DNA from: Eriocheir sinensis
Lineage: Eukaryota; Arthropoda; Malacostraca; Decapoda; Varunidae
Assembly (NCBI RefSeq): GCF_024679095.1
Contig: NW_026112163.1
Span: 100,001 to 164,000, forward strand
Direction of reading: 5' to 3'
DNA: 64,000 bases
The notes beneath the pieces were generated by a model that was given only the letters and a program-made list of their open reading frames with translations, had not been told where the DNA came from and did not search any database. The translations under genes and the position numbers were made by a program. Each line of letters begins with the position of its first letter. Positions within the stretch are counted from its first letter, which is position 1. Below are positions 11,270 to 24,425 of the stretch, piece by piece.

Positions 11270-12200
11270 TCCATTGTGAGTGGAACAGAAACTTATTGGA
11301 AACTTACGGTGCGCGAGAGGGTTAAAAGCTGAACGTCGGTTACGATAGGGTACGCATATGCTTATGGCATTGTTCAATATTGTGGTGAAGGCCCCCCAAG
11401 ATTTATCAATATCTGTTTCCGCCGAGATTTCAGTCCAGCCAAAATTATTTAGAATTGATTGGAGTCTTACGAAATTCGCTCTGATAATCAGGCACCTTTA
11501 CTTTACTAGGAGTTACTTTCTTTCATATTGATGCTGAATGTGATTGTTCGGTGATCGCTAGAACTAAAAATTGGACCAACATTTACTTCGTTAACTAGAT
11601 CAGCTGTCGTTGAAAAGATAAGGTCAAATATATTATTTTCCCGAGTCGGTTCTTGAACCTGTTGATGTAAATCACTTTCTATTAAATTTGTGTACAGGTC
11701 GAGCCCTGTATGACAGGTCAACGGTTCACCCCATCTTTTCACTGGCAAGTTAAAGTCCCCAATAATTACTGCCTCGCAACTGCTACTTGTTTATAATATT
11801 AATTCACTTATTGCGTGGTCGATATCAAGAGTCTGCCTTGGCGTTCTGTAGATAAGTCCAATTACTATTTTACGATATTTATTTTTAATTTCAATGAAGA
11901 CCGTGTCTACATTGGTTATAATATATGTTTTCACGCATACTGGATGGAGAGAGTTGTGGATATGAAAGATAGCGCCTCCACCCTGTCTGTTCACTCTTTC
12001 ATGACTAAAGATGGTATGACCCGGTTATCTATATTCCGCAATGAAATCTCTATTTGAAGTGTCTATCCAAGATTCTGTGACTCCGATGATGTTATAAAGA
12101 TTTGTAGCTGCGAGGACTTTTAAAGTCTTCAAATTTGTTACGTAGGCTACGAGCGTTTACATAGCAAGCTTTAATGTGATTCGAGTCGGGGGTTTCGCGG
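11270..12200 (-). pseudogene. CR1-like LINE endonuclease (ORF2 5' part)
   Basis: The minus strand reads as the exonuclease-endonuclease-phosphatase (EEP) domain that nicks target DNA in LINE retrotransposition. Ordered pieces: CYVNARSLRNKFEDF, VTESWIDTSN, RQGGGAIFHIHNSLHP, VIGLIYRTPRQTLD, VQEPTRENNIFDLIFS, VNVGPIFSSSDHRTITFSI with the conserved SDH, then a linker with RANFVRLQSILNN and CVPYRNRRSA. Stops and frameshifts break it at several points. It ends at about 11,325 beside a TTAA, and the reverse transcriptase is missing from this side. Confidence 0.8.
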
Positions 12201-12213
12201 GTTGAGTGCTCCC

Positions 12214-13399
12214 TTACGGTGAAGCTGGTGGTGTTCTCGCCTCCGCGGTTTTTGGCTTTCGAAGAGCCACTTGGTCACAGAGCAGCCTCCCGAAACGGGC
12301 TGCTCCAACAGGGTTTAAGTGGATGCCATCAGGAAGGAAAAAGTCTGAATCGTAGTAAAAACTGTTCCACAAGTTAGCGAACTGGACGTTTTCTTGTGAG
12401 CAAAGGGACTGAAGTCTGTTGTTTGTGCTGAAGGCCTTACTGTAAAAGTTAGATTCGGCACCGATTCTCGGGAGGATTCCTGAGATTATGATGTTACTGA
12501 CATCCGTTTTAAGTTTATACTGCTTGATCATGTGGCGGTATTTATCAAGCAGTTCCTCAGAACGGGTTGTCTTTACGTCATTTGTACCCGCGTGAATGAC
12601 AAAGGGTGTTTCGGTCGGTATTTCTCGTGACATCGCACGCTGCGGTGATGTCGTCCAGTCTGGCACCTGGATAGCAGTAACGTTTTCTGAGGCCGTTTGA
12701 TGAACGACCACATAACTCAACCAGCTGGCCACGCACCAAGGAGTCCCCAACTAGGCGAGTCTCAAACTCATCCTACATGGTGTCTACCAGCATCTGGAAC
12801 TTATTGAATGTAGTGGGGGTCAGTATCTCCTTGGTTGCCTGCTTCGGTTTGGCTCCATTCCTAACAGGTTGGAACCCGACATCCTGTGAAGCAGGAATAG
12901 AAGCGTTAAGTGGGGCAGGCTGGAAGTTATCCTGGGAGTTAGCTTGTGAAGTAGGCTGGGGGTAAGCCTCTGAGGCAGGCTGGGGGTCAGCCTCTGAGGC
13001 AGGCTGGCGGTTGTCCTGTGAGGCAGGCTGGGGGTTAGCCTGTGAGGCAGGCTGGGGGTTAGCCTGTGAGGCAGGCTGGGGGTTAGCCTGTGAGGCAGGC
13101 TGGGAGTCAACCTGTGAGGCAGGCTGGGAGTCAACCTGTGAGGCAGGTAACACGTTCTCCCGTGAAGCAGGAGATTCTTCTGGAGAGAGCACAGTTTCGG
13201 TGGAGGGCCTCTCCATCGATGGTAGAGTCACTGCCACATTACTTGAAACAAATTCCTGAAGGGAGGAGAAGGTCGGGCCCTTCCCTATTTTGCCAATGTT
13301 TGATGGTGGACGAGCTCCTAAAAGCCCTCGAATCCACCCATGGGCAAAACCTAACCCTACAGCTTGTTGCCCTATCTCCAGGCACGGTAAGGAAGCCAC
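12214..13399 (-). pseudogene. CR1-like LINE ORF1 with SGNH/GDSL esterase domain
   Basis: ORF1 of a CR1-like LINE. The C-terminal half is an SGNH/GDSL-type hydrolase domain, a known ORF1 module in CR1-like elements. It has the GDS nucleophile block (RLVGDSLVRGQ), YCYPGARLDDI, the GTND block (HAGTNDVKTTRS), a middle GILPRIGAES, and the Asp/His block PDGIHLNPVGAARFG. The N-terminal half keeps LQEFVSSNVAV, matching LQEFIQANVAV in LINE-A at 19 kb, followed by a Gln/Ala/Ser/Pro repeat. A frameshift inside the esterase domain (about 12,600) and another near 12,760 split it. The zinc-finger start seen in LINE-A was not found. ORF2 endonuclease follows directly downstream on the same strand. Confidence 0.85.
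12940..13147. repeat. 24-bp minisatellite inside LINE ORF1
   Basis: About eight tandem units based on GAGGCAGGCTGGGGGTTAGC, period 24, keeping the ORF1 frame. On the minus strand each unit encodes an eight-residue block like PASQANPQ. Units vary (PASQVDSQ, PASQANPQ, PASEADPQ), showing both expansion and drift. Confidence 0.9.
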
Positions 13400-13860
13400 T
13401 TAGGCCCCCCTTGTGCAAGCCGCAGGGTTCACCTGAGGTGCCGGGATATGTCTGGAGCGAGGTTGGCCAGGAAAAGAAAGAATTTTCAGTGAGAGGGAAA
13501 GGAAGGTGCTATCGCCCCGAGCGGGAGCTCTACCAAAGGGGAGCTCCCCGGTATACAGGGTGATGTAGTGGGCTGGGTGTTGCTGCCGGTGCATGTGTCG
13601 CTGGCGAGAGAGACGCCGCACCGCGGTGGAAGCCTTGGGTGGCAGAGCACCAGCTAGTGGCGGGGGCCAGGAATGTGCAGGTTCGCAGGCTGGAGCGAAG
13701 GTGTCGTCGTGGCGAGGGCTGGAGAGCGAGTGAGATCAAGTGGCATCCCTGCCTGACTCCCTCCTGACAAGACGTCTCCCCTGGCGTTTTGAGCCAGACG
13801 TACGATTCAAATTTCGCTCTCCAGCGTCAAGGCGGCGAGAGGTTCCGTGTTGGCTGTCAG
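13400..13860 (-). other. Probable 5' region of the minus-strand LINE
   Basis: GC-rich sequence between LINE ORF1 and the satellite block. Open frames on both strands are short and have no recognisable motif. By position it would be the element's 5' untranslated region. Confidence 0.4.
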
Positions 13861-17430
<3,570 letters not shown>

Positions 17431-17445
17431 TAATGTCTTTGTTTT

Positions 17446-17576
<131 letters not shown>

Positions 17577-17916
17577 TTGGCATTTAGTGCGGTATTTATG
17601 TTCTTATTGTCAATTTTCTTTTTATTTTATTATAGACGAGTGTTCACAATTTTACTATTTTACATATCATATTACCGGTATTTAGTTATATTGATATTTT
17701 TTACTTGTAATCTGTGTAAGAACCAGTTTAGTGGATGATAAACAATATGAATTTGAATCTCCCTCGCCCTGCCCTCACTCAGTCGTTAGCGCCCTGCCCT
17801 CACTCAGAGAGGTCAAGCCGCTCGTTACTCCTGCTTCCGTGACCTCTCCTGAGAAACGGACGTGAGGTCCCCGCTGCGTTCACCACAGCCTACACGCCTT
17901 GCTTGTGTGTTGCCTG

Positions 17917-18428
17917 TGATTTCCCGACGTGTGTTTCGAGTGTGTTGTTGTGTTTCCGAGTATTTTTGCGTGAGTTTCTGAGTGTTTCTCGTGTGTTTCG
18001 AGTTTGTTACTGTGTTTCCGAGTGTTTTTGCGCGTGATTTGGGTGTGTTGGGTATTTCCGAGTGTTTCTGCGCGAGTTTCTGTGTGTTTCTCGTGCGTTT
18101 CGAGGGTGTTGTCGTGTTTTTGAGTGTTTTTGCGCGTGCTTTGTGAGTGTTGGGTATTTCCGTGTTTCTGCGTGAGTTTCAAAGTGTTTCAAGTGTGTTG
18201 TTGTGTTTCCGAGTGTTTTTGAGAGTGATTTGGGGGGTGTTGGGTATTTCTGAATGCTTTTGCGTGAGTTTCTGAGTGTTTCTCGTGTGTTTCGAGTGTG
18301 TTGTTGTGTTTCCGAGTGTTTTTGCGAGTGATTTGGGTGTGTTCGGTATTTCCGAGTGCTTTTGCGTGAGTTTCTGAGTGTTTCTCGTGTGTTTCTCGTG
18401 TTTCCGAGTGTTTTTGCGTTGTGTTTGC
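17917..18428. repeat. VNTR of about 95-100 bp units built from GTTTCNGAGTGTTT
   Basis: Landmarks GGGTATTTCCGAGTG and variants at about 18,051, 18,151, 18,241 and 18,340 give a period near 90-100 bases. Inside each unit GTTTCCGAGTGTTTTTGCG-like blocks repeat at smaller spacing, so the array is nested. Minus-strand frames rich in Thr, His and Lys come from it. It lies 5' of LINE-A ORF1 and may be part of that element's 5' region. Confidence 0.85.
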
Positions 18429-18514
18429 CGACACCTCACTTTTTGAATTCCTCTGAGGATTTAATCTGCTCCTCCTCACTACACTCTTTAAATCCCCTAG
18501 AGGATTAGCCCTTC

Positions 18515-18790
18515 CTACCCCCCCCCCCCTTTCCCTCACCTCACCTCACATATTGTCTTACCCCCCCCCCCTCGCTCACCGCACCTCACATCCTTTTCTA
18601 CCCACCCCTTCACCCATCTCACCTCACCTCCTTTCCTAACCCCCCTCTCACTCACCTCACCTCCTTTCCTAATCCCCCCCTTTACTCACCTCACCTCACC
18701 TCCTTCTGAATCCCCCTCTTCACTCACCTCACCTCCCTTCCTACTCCTCCTCTCACTCACCTTACCTCCTTTCCTAATCCCCTTCACTCT
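18515..18790. repeat. Pyrimidine-rich tandem repeat (CTCACCTCACCTC / CCTAATCCCCC)
   Basis: Repeating ACTCACCTCACCTCCTTTCC then CTAATCCCCC-type blocks of variable length, including C9-C10 runs. It separates the VNTR from LINE-A ORF1 and is strongly strand-asymmetric (C/T on plus). Confidence 0.85.
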
Positions 18791-18838
18791 GTTTTTATCT
18801 CTTTCATTACAGGCAATCATTTATCACGTTCAGCTACG

Positions 18839-19814
18839 ATGGCGCCTAAGAAGTGCAGTACTTGTAACGGTAGTTTATCAGCTCATTTTTTTACAGGGCG
18901 TTCTGTAGTCTGTCGACTGTGTCTCTGCGGGCAGCATCTCGAGACAAGACTGCAGGAGCAAGAAGAGAAGATGAAAGCAGGTCAGAATAAAATAATAGAG
19001 CTTTCTCGCACTGTTGCCTCCTTGCAGGAATTCATCCAGGCTAACGTTGCTGTGGTGCCAAACCCTTCTCCAACCGCCCTCTTGCCTTCAGCAGTACCAT
19101 CGACACCAGCGGACAACACCACGCAGCGGGAGGGTGGGAGTGGGTAGCACCGCCCATGATGGCTTTACCGTCGTGAATGAAGGAGCCAAACCAGCCAGAC
19201 AAGCAATTTATCCTTTTCATTGCTTCAATAGGTTTGCCATTCTGGAGGAGGATGACGAGCAGGAGAGCACCTTCCTGGTGGGTGACTCCATGATTCGCCA
19301 GCAGGTCGTTGAGTTATGGGGCAGAGTTCCTCGTCGAAGACGGAACTATTGCTATCCTGGTGCTGAAATCGACGATGTAACTGCTGCTCTTGAGGAGATC
19401 TCCCCCCAGGCTACAAATGATTCACTGTTTGTTATTCACACAGGTACGAACGACGTCACCACGACCCGGTCTGAGGAACTGCTGGACAAGTACCGTAGGC
19501 TCATCTAGCAGTATAAGTCTAAATCCCATAACATTTTGATTTCAGGAGTTCTACCATGGACGTGGGCGGAGAGCGACTTTTTCACCAAGGCCTTCAGCCT
19601 CAACAACCTCTTACAGACTCTTTGCAGAGAGCTTGGCGTTGAGCTCTTCAACGCCTGGGACAATTACTACGGACAGAGTGAGCTCTTCCACAGGGACGGA
19701 ATACACCTGTCCCCCATCGGGGCAGCCAGATTCGGAAGCCTACTAAACGACGCAGTACGTGACACTCGATCAAAAAACCGCTCTCGACCACGTCCCTCCA
19801 CCCCGCCCGTGTAA
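18839..19814 (+). pseudogene. LINE-A ORF1: zinc finger, coiled coil, esterase
   Basis: ATG at 18839 starts a protein with a small Cys finger (KKCSTCNGSL, then VVCRLCLC), a coiled-coil stretch (LETRLQEQEEKMKAG to IELSRTVASLQEF) and LQEFIQANVAVV. A frameshift near 19,140 moves to the frame with the SGNH/GDSL esterase: FLVGDSMIRQQ (Ser), YCYPGAEIDDV, HTGTNDVTTTRS, an in-frame TAG at 19,506-19,508, SGVLPWTWAES and RDGIHLSPIGAARFG (Asp, His), ending at 19,814. This is the domain plan of CR1-like ORF1 proteins. Close relative: the minus-strand copy at 12.2-13.4 kb. One frameshift and one stop separate it from an intact reading frame. ORF2 follows downstream. Confidence 0.88.
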
Positions 19815-19891
19815 ATAGACGCCATGTATCGCAGCAAACGCGTAGCCGTGAACCCGCAAGTACCACCACCTCTATTACCAAGCCTCTAGAT

Positions 19892-21154
19892 AACTTAAAA
19901 ATTCTTAGTTTCAGGGCGCGTAGCCTAAGAAACAAGTTTGATGAAGTGAGATGTCTTGCTTTAACATAAAAAAATTACGTAATTGCTATAAACGAAACAT
20001 TTATCGACACCACAAATACTGATTTAAGTTCCGAATACAACATAGATGGCTACAGACACTTCAACAAAGGTCGTGTAAACCGGAAAGGCGGTGGCGTCGC
20101 CCTTTTTGTCAAAAGCTATTTGCAACCCACTGACAAAACACCAAGAGACAGTAACGTTGAACATTTGTGCGTGCGAGTAAACATTGCAAAAGTCAATTTA
20201 AATATATCTGTCACATACAGGCCTCCCGGGCAATCACTCGATGACGATCTTGAAATGTGCAGCATTTTAAGGGAGTCACTTAATAACAACGACTCACTGA
20301 TATTAGGAGACTTTAACCTCCCCCATATCGACTAGGCGACACTGTCAGGTACAGACGGCGAGTCACATAGAATGATTGAGTTTTTAGAAGAAAATTATCT
20401 AAGCCAAATGGTTTCTGAACCAACTCGACAAAATAACATACTCGACCTTTTTATAACTACCCAAGATAACCTAGTCAGTAATGTCACGGTAGGAGAACAC
20501 CCGGTTCTTGCGACATTAGAGCTCAAACATCAGTGACTGAAAATAAAGTAAAGGTGCCCAATTTCAAAAGAGCCAACTTCGTAGAAACCCGACAAAAACT
20601 AACAGAAATACAACTATCGGATGACGGCAATGTAGAGGAAGCCTGGCTAAGCTTTAAAAATCATTTACTCACTCAGCAGAACACATTCGTCCCCTTGTGT
20701 GAGAAGCGAATTAACAATAATAAAAGCCCACCTTGGTTTAATAGCGAAATTAAATACTCAGTCAAGGAGAGAAAAGTGTTTTACAGGTTAAAGAAAGAAC
20801 AAAGCACGCCCGAAAACATTAGACTTTATCATGATACCAGGCGACGAGTAAAAAGATTAGTATGTCAGGCAATACGTAGGTATGAAGAAAATATTGCAGC
20901 CAACTGTCAAAATAATCCGAAATCCTTTTTCAGTTACATAAACAACAGAAAGGCGATCAGAAGTGGAATTGGACCTTTAACAAACAGCGACGGTGCACTA
21001 ATGACTGACAGCCAACACATTGCAAACCTCTTAAACAATTACTTTTCCTCGGTGTTTAATACTAACAGTCTTCCTCCCACTACCACCAACACCAGTACTA
21101 ATGTAAATCTCGAGCATGCATTGCCTAATTTTGAAATAACAACCGATGAAGTCC
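19892..21154 (+). pseudogene. LINE-A ORF2, 5' half (endonuclease and linker)
   Basis: Endonuclease domain: LSFRARSLRNKFDEV, AINETFIDTTN, NRKGGGVALFVKSYL, VTYRPPGQSLDDD, LILGDFNLPHID, SEPTRQNNILDLFIT. The frame is interrupted by stops at about 19,967, 20,333 and 20,535 and the SDH block is degraded. The linker from 20,536 reads well (VPNFKRANFVETRQKL, KSPPWFNSEIKYSVKERK, LPNFEITTDEVL) up to 21,154, where it is cut mid-codon by the poly-T end of LINE-B. The matching continuation (KTNTSPGPN) is at 30,134, about 9 kb away, so the reading frame was split by insertion. Confidence 0.88.
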
Positions 21155-23856
21155 TTTTTTTTTACAACAAAGGAGACAGCTCAAGGGCACAAAAAAAGGA
21201 AACAATACTAAAAAAAGCCCGCTACTCGCTGCTCCTAAAAAAGAATCAAAAGAGGTGGCCGAAAGAGTGGTCAATTTCTCTTGAAAGAGTTCAAGTCGTA
21301 GGCAGGAGGAAATACAGATGAAGGAAGATTGTTCCAGAGTTTACCAGCGTGAGGGATGAAAGAGTGAAGATGCTGGTTAACTCTTGCATAAGGGGTTTGG
21401 ACAGTATAGGGATGAGCATGAGTAGAAAGTCGTGTGCAGCGGGGCCGCGGGAGGGGGAGAGGCATGCAGTTAACAAGTTCAGAAGAGCAGTCAGCATAAA
21501 AACATCGATAGAAGATAGAAAGAGAGCCAACATCGCGACGGAATTTAAGAGATAGAAGACTATCAGTAGGAGGAGGAGAGCTGATGAGACGAAGAGCCTT
21601 AGACTCCACTCTGTCCAGAAAAGCTGTGTGAGTGGAACACCCCCACACGTGAGATGCATACTCCATACGAGGGCGGACAAGGCCCCTGTATATGGAGAGC
21701 AACTGCGCGGGGGAGAAGAACTGGCGGAGACGATACAGAATGCCCAACCTCGAGGAAGCTGATTTAGCGAGAGAGGAGATGTGAAGTTTCCAATTGAGAT
21801 TTTCAGTTAAGGATAGACCGAGGATGTTTAGTGTTGAAGATGGTGATAGCTGAGTGTTGTCGAAGAATAGGGGATAGGTGTTTTGAAGATTGTGTCGAGT
21901 TGATAGGTGGAGAAATTGTGTTTTTGAGGCATTGAAGGACACAAGGTTCCTTCTGCCCCAATCGGAAATGATAGCAAGGTCTGAGGTTAAGCGTTCTGCA
22001 GTCTCCAGCCTGGAGTCGTGTGCTTCCTGTTGTGATGATGTTATATTGAAAGAAGTTGAATAATGCAGAGTGGAGTCGTCGGCGTATGAGTGGACAGGAC
22101 AGTTTGTTACGGAAAGAAGATCATTGATGAATAACAGGAAGAGCGTGGGTGATAGGACAGAGCCCTTTGAAACACCACTGTTGATAGGTTTAGGGGAAGA
22201 ACAGTGACCGTCTACCACCGCAGAGATAGAACGGCCGGAAAGGAAACTGGAGATAAAGGAACAGAGAGAAGGATAGAATCCGAAAGAGGGCAGTTTAGAA
22301 AGCAAAGACTTGTGCCAGACTCAATCGAAGGCTTTCGATATGTCTAGCGCAACAGAGAAAGTTTCACCGAAACGGATAAGAGAGGATGACCAAGAGTCAG
22401 TTAAGAGAGCAAGAATATCGCCAGTAGAACGCCCCTTGCGGAACCCATACTGGCGATCAGATAGAAGGTCACAAGTGGAAAGGTGCTTTTGAATCTTCCG
22501 GTTAAGGATTGATTCAAAAGCTTTAAATATACATGAAAGTAAAGCTATAGGGCGGTAGTTTGAGGGATTGGAACGGTCACCCTTCTTAGGCTGGGTTGAA
22601 CAAAGGCATACTTCCAGCAGGAAGGAAAAGTAGATGTTGATAGGCAGAGACGAAAGAGTTTGACCAAGCAGGGTGTCAGCACGGAAGCACAGTTTTTTAA
22701 GGACAATAGGAGGCACTCCATCAGGTCCATAAGCCTTCTGAGAGTTGAGGCCAGAGAGAGCATAGAAGACATCATTTGGAAGAATCTTAATAACAGGCAT
22801 AAGGGAGTCAGAGGGGGGATGAGTAGGAAGAATATGCCCAGAATCGTCCAGGGTGGAGTCCTTACAGAAAGTTTGAGCGAAGAGTTCAGCCTTAGAGACA
22901 GATGAGACGGCAGTGCTGCCGTCAGGGTTAAGGAGAGGGGGGAAAGAGGAAGAAGTGAAATTGGAAGAGATATTTTTGGCTAGATGCCAGAAGTCACGGG
23001 AAGAATTAGAAGAAGCAAGGTGTTGACATTTTCTATTGATAAAATAAGTTTTGGTAAGTCGGAGAATAGATTTGGCACGATTCCGGGCTGAAATGTAAAG
23101 GTCATAGTTAGCGGGAGTTCCAAGGCTCTGTAACCTTTTGTGAGCTGCCTCTCTATCTTTAATAGCACGAGAACAAGCATGATTAAACCAAGGCTTTTTA
23201 GCATGAGGAGTAGAGAAAGAACGTGGAATGTATGCCTCCATTCCAGAGGCAATCACCCCTAACATGCGCTGGGCACACACAGAGGGGTCTCTCTCCTGGA
23301 AGCAGTAATCATTCCACGGGAAATCGGAAAAGTACATCCTCAGGTCGTCCCACCGAGCTGAAGCAAAATGCCAGAAGCATCGCCTCTTCGGTGGGTCCCG
23401 AGGATGTACAGGAGCGATAGGACAGGAAACAGAAATAAGGTTATGATCGGAGGAGCCAAACGGAGAGAACAGTTTGACAGAGTAAGCAGAAGGATTAGAG
23501 GTAAGGAAGAGGTCTAGAATGTTGGGCCTGTCTCCAAGACGGTCGGGAATACGTGTAGGGTGCTGAACCAACTGCTCTAAGTCGTTGAGGAGAGCAAAGT
23601 TGTAGGCTTGTTCACCAGGCTGGTCGGTGGAAGAGGATGAAAGCCAAAGCTGGTGGTGAACATTGAAATCTCCCAAGATGGAGATTTCAGCGAAGGGAGA
23701 GTGAGTCAAGATGTGCTCCTCCTTAGAATTCAAATAGTCAAAGAATTTTACATAGTTAGTAGAGTTAGGTGAGATATAAACAGCACAGATGTATTTAGTA
23801 ATATAATGACAATGAAGTCTTAGCCAGATGGTGGAAAATTCAAAAGAGTTCTGATT
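21155..23856 (-). mobile_element. LINE-B copy 1, 3' part (Jockey-like reverse transcriptase)
   Basis: Minus-strand non-LTR retrotransposon ORF2. From 23,856 down: the endonuclease second half ([54 protein letters not shown]), linker, then reverse transcriptase ([76 protein letters not shown] with catalytic YADD) and a Jockey-type tail (YASHVWGCS; PYARVNQHLHSFIP; GKLWNNLPSSVFPP) to 21,271. The one break seen is TGA at 22,323-22,321 in the DxVWH motif, where copy 2 has an Arg codon (AGA). The 3' end has a poly-A (T9 on plus, 21,155-21,163). The 5' part lies at 29,532-30,133 beyond inserted LINE-C. Confidence 0.92.
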
Positions 23857-24425
23857 TAGTATTTACTTAGTTAGATAGTGATCCACAGTTACTCCTAGGA
23901 CAAGTGTATTAAGCTTCCCACATCTACACTAAATTCAACATTCTTCCACGCCAACCCAGTGCTACACGGTTTTATATTGCTTTTGTGTTTTTTTTATAAT
24001 GCTTTGTGTTTTCTTCTCCTTCTATTATTAGGATACTTTACTGTGCTGTGATAACAAGACCACGTGAATCAGGCGCGCCAAGCTACGTTAATTTCTAAGT
24101 CCACACAAAACATAAGATAATCCACTTTCCGCGCAAACCTAGTGAACACAGTTATTATCTTCTTTACGTAAGTGATTTCTCAGTATATTAATATTGGCCT
24201 ATATTTTGTCTTGGTGGGTAGAAATAACCGCGCCTTTTTACCCGAGACACACCCTTTTCCCCGGGGAATTGACCTGACTGCGACCTCACAGCAGCTGTTG
24301 GTTTGTTTTCCTAGATACACATTTTTGCCCTGAGATTTGACCTGACGACCTCACCGCAGCTGCCTACTTTGTTATCGTCTTAACGCGCCAAATTGTCTCC
24401 GTCTTGCCTCGCCCATATCTTCACC
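23857..24425 (+). other. LINE-C 5' untranslated region
   Basis: AT-rich at first, with a repeated phrase in 24,230-24,360 (GAGACACACCCTTTTCCCCG then GATACACATTTTTGCCCTGAG; TTGACCTGACTGCGACCTCA then TTGACCTGACGACCTCACCG), an imperfect direct duplication of about 70 bases. By position it would contain the internal promoter; no motif is firm enough to name. Confidence 0.5.

Larger units (their letters stand above)
8403..11321 (+). mobile_element. Probable extent of the broken piggyBac element
   Basis: The outer limits are inferred. On the right a TTAA (11322-11325) lies exactly where LINE coding sequence resumes on the minus strand, preceded by GCGCGAGAGGG. On the left the LINE reverse transcriptase ends next to GTCAACCCC, which could be a mutated TTAA followed by CCC. 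The terminal repeats do not match well by eye, so only the transposase inside is certain. Confidence 0.4.

Noticed and set aside
17880..18539. Minus-strand frames rich in Thr/His/Lys that could pass for a repeat protein
   Set aside because: They follow the VNTR in several frames at once and have no independent support.
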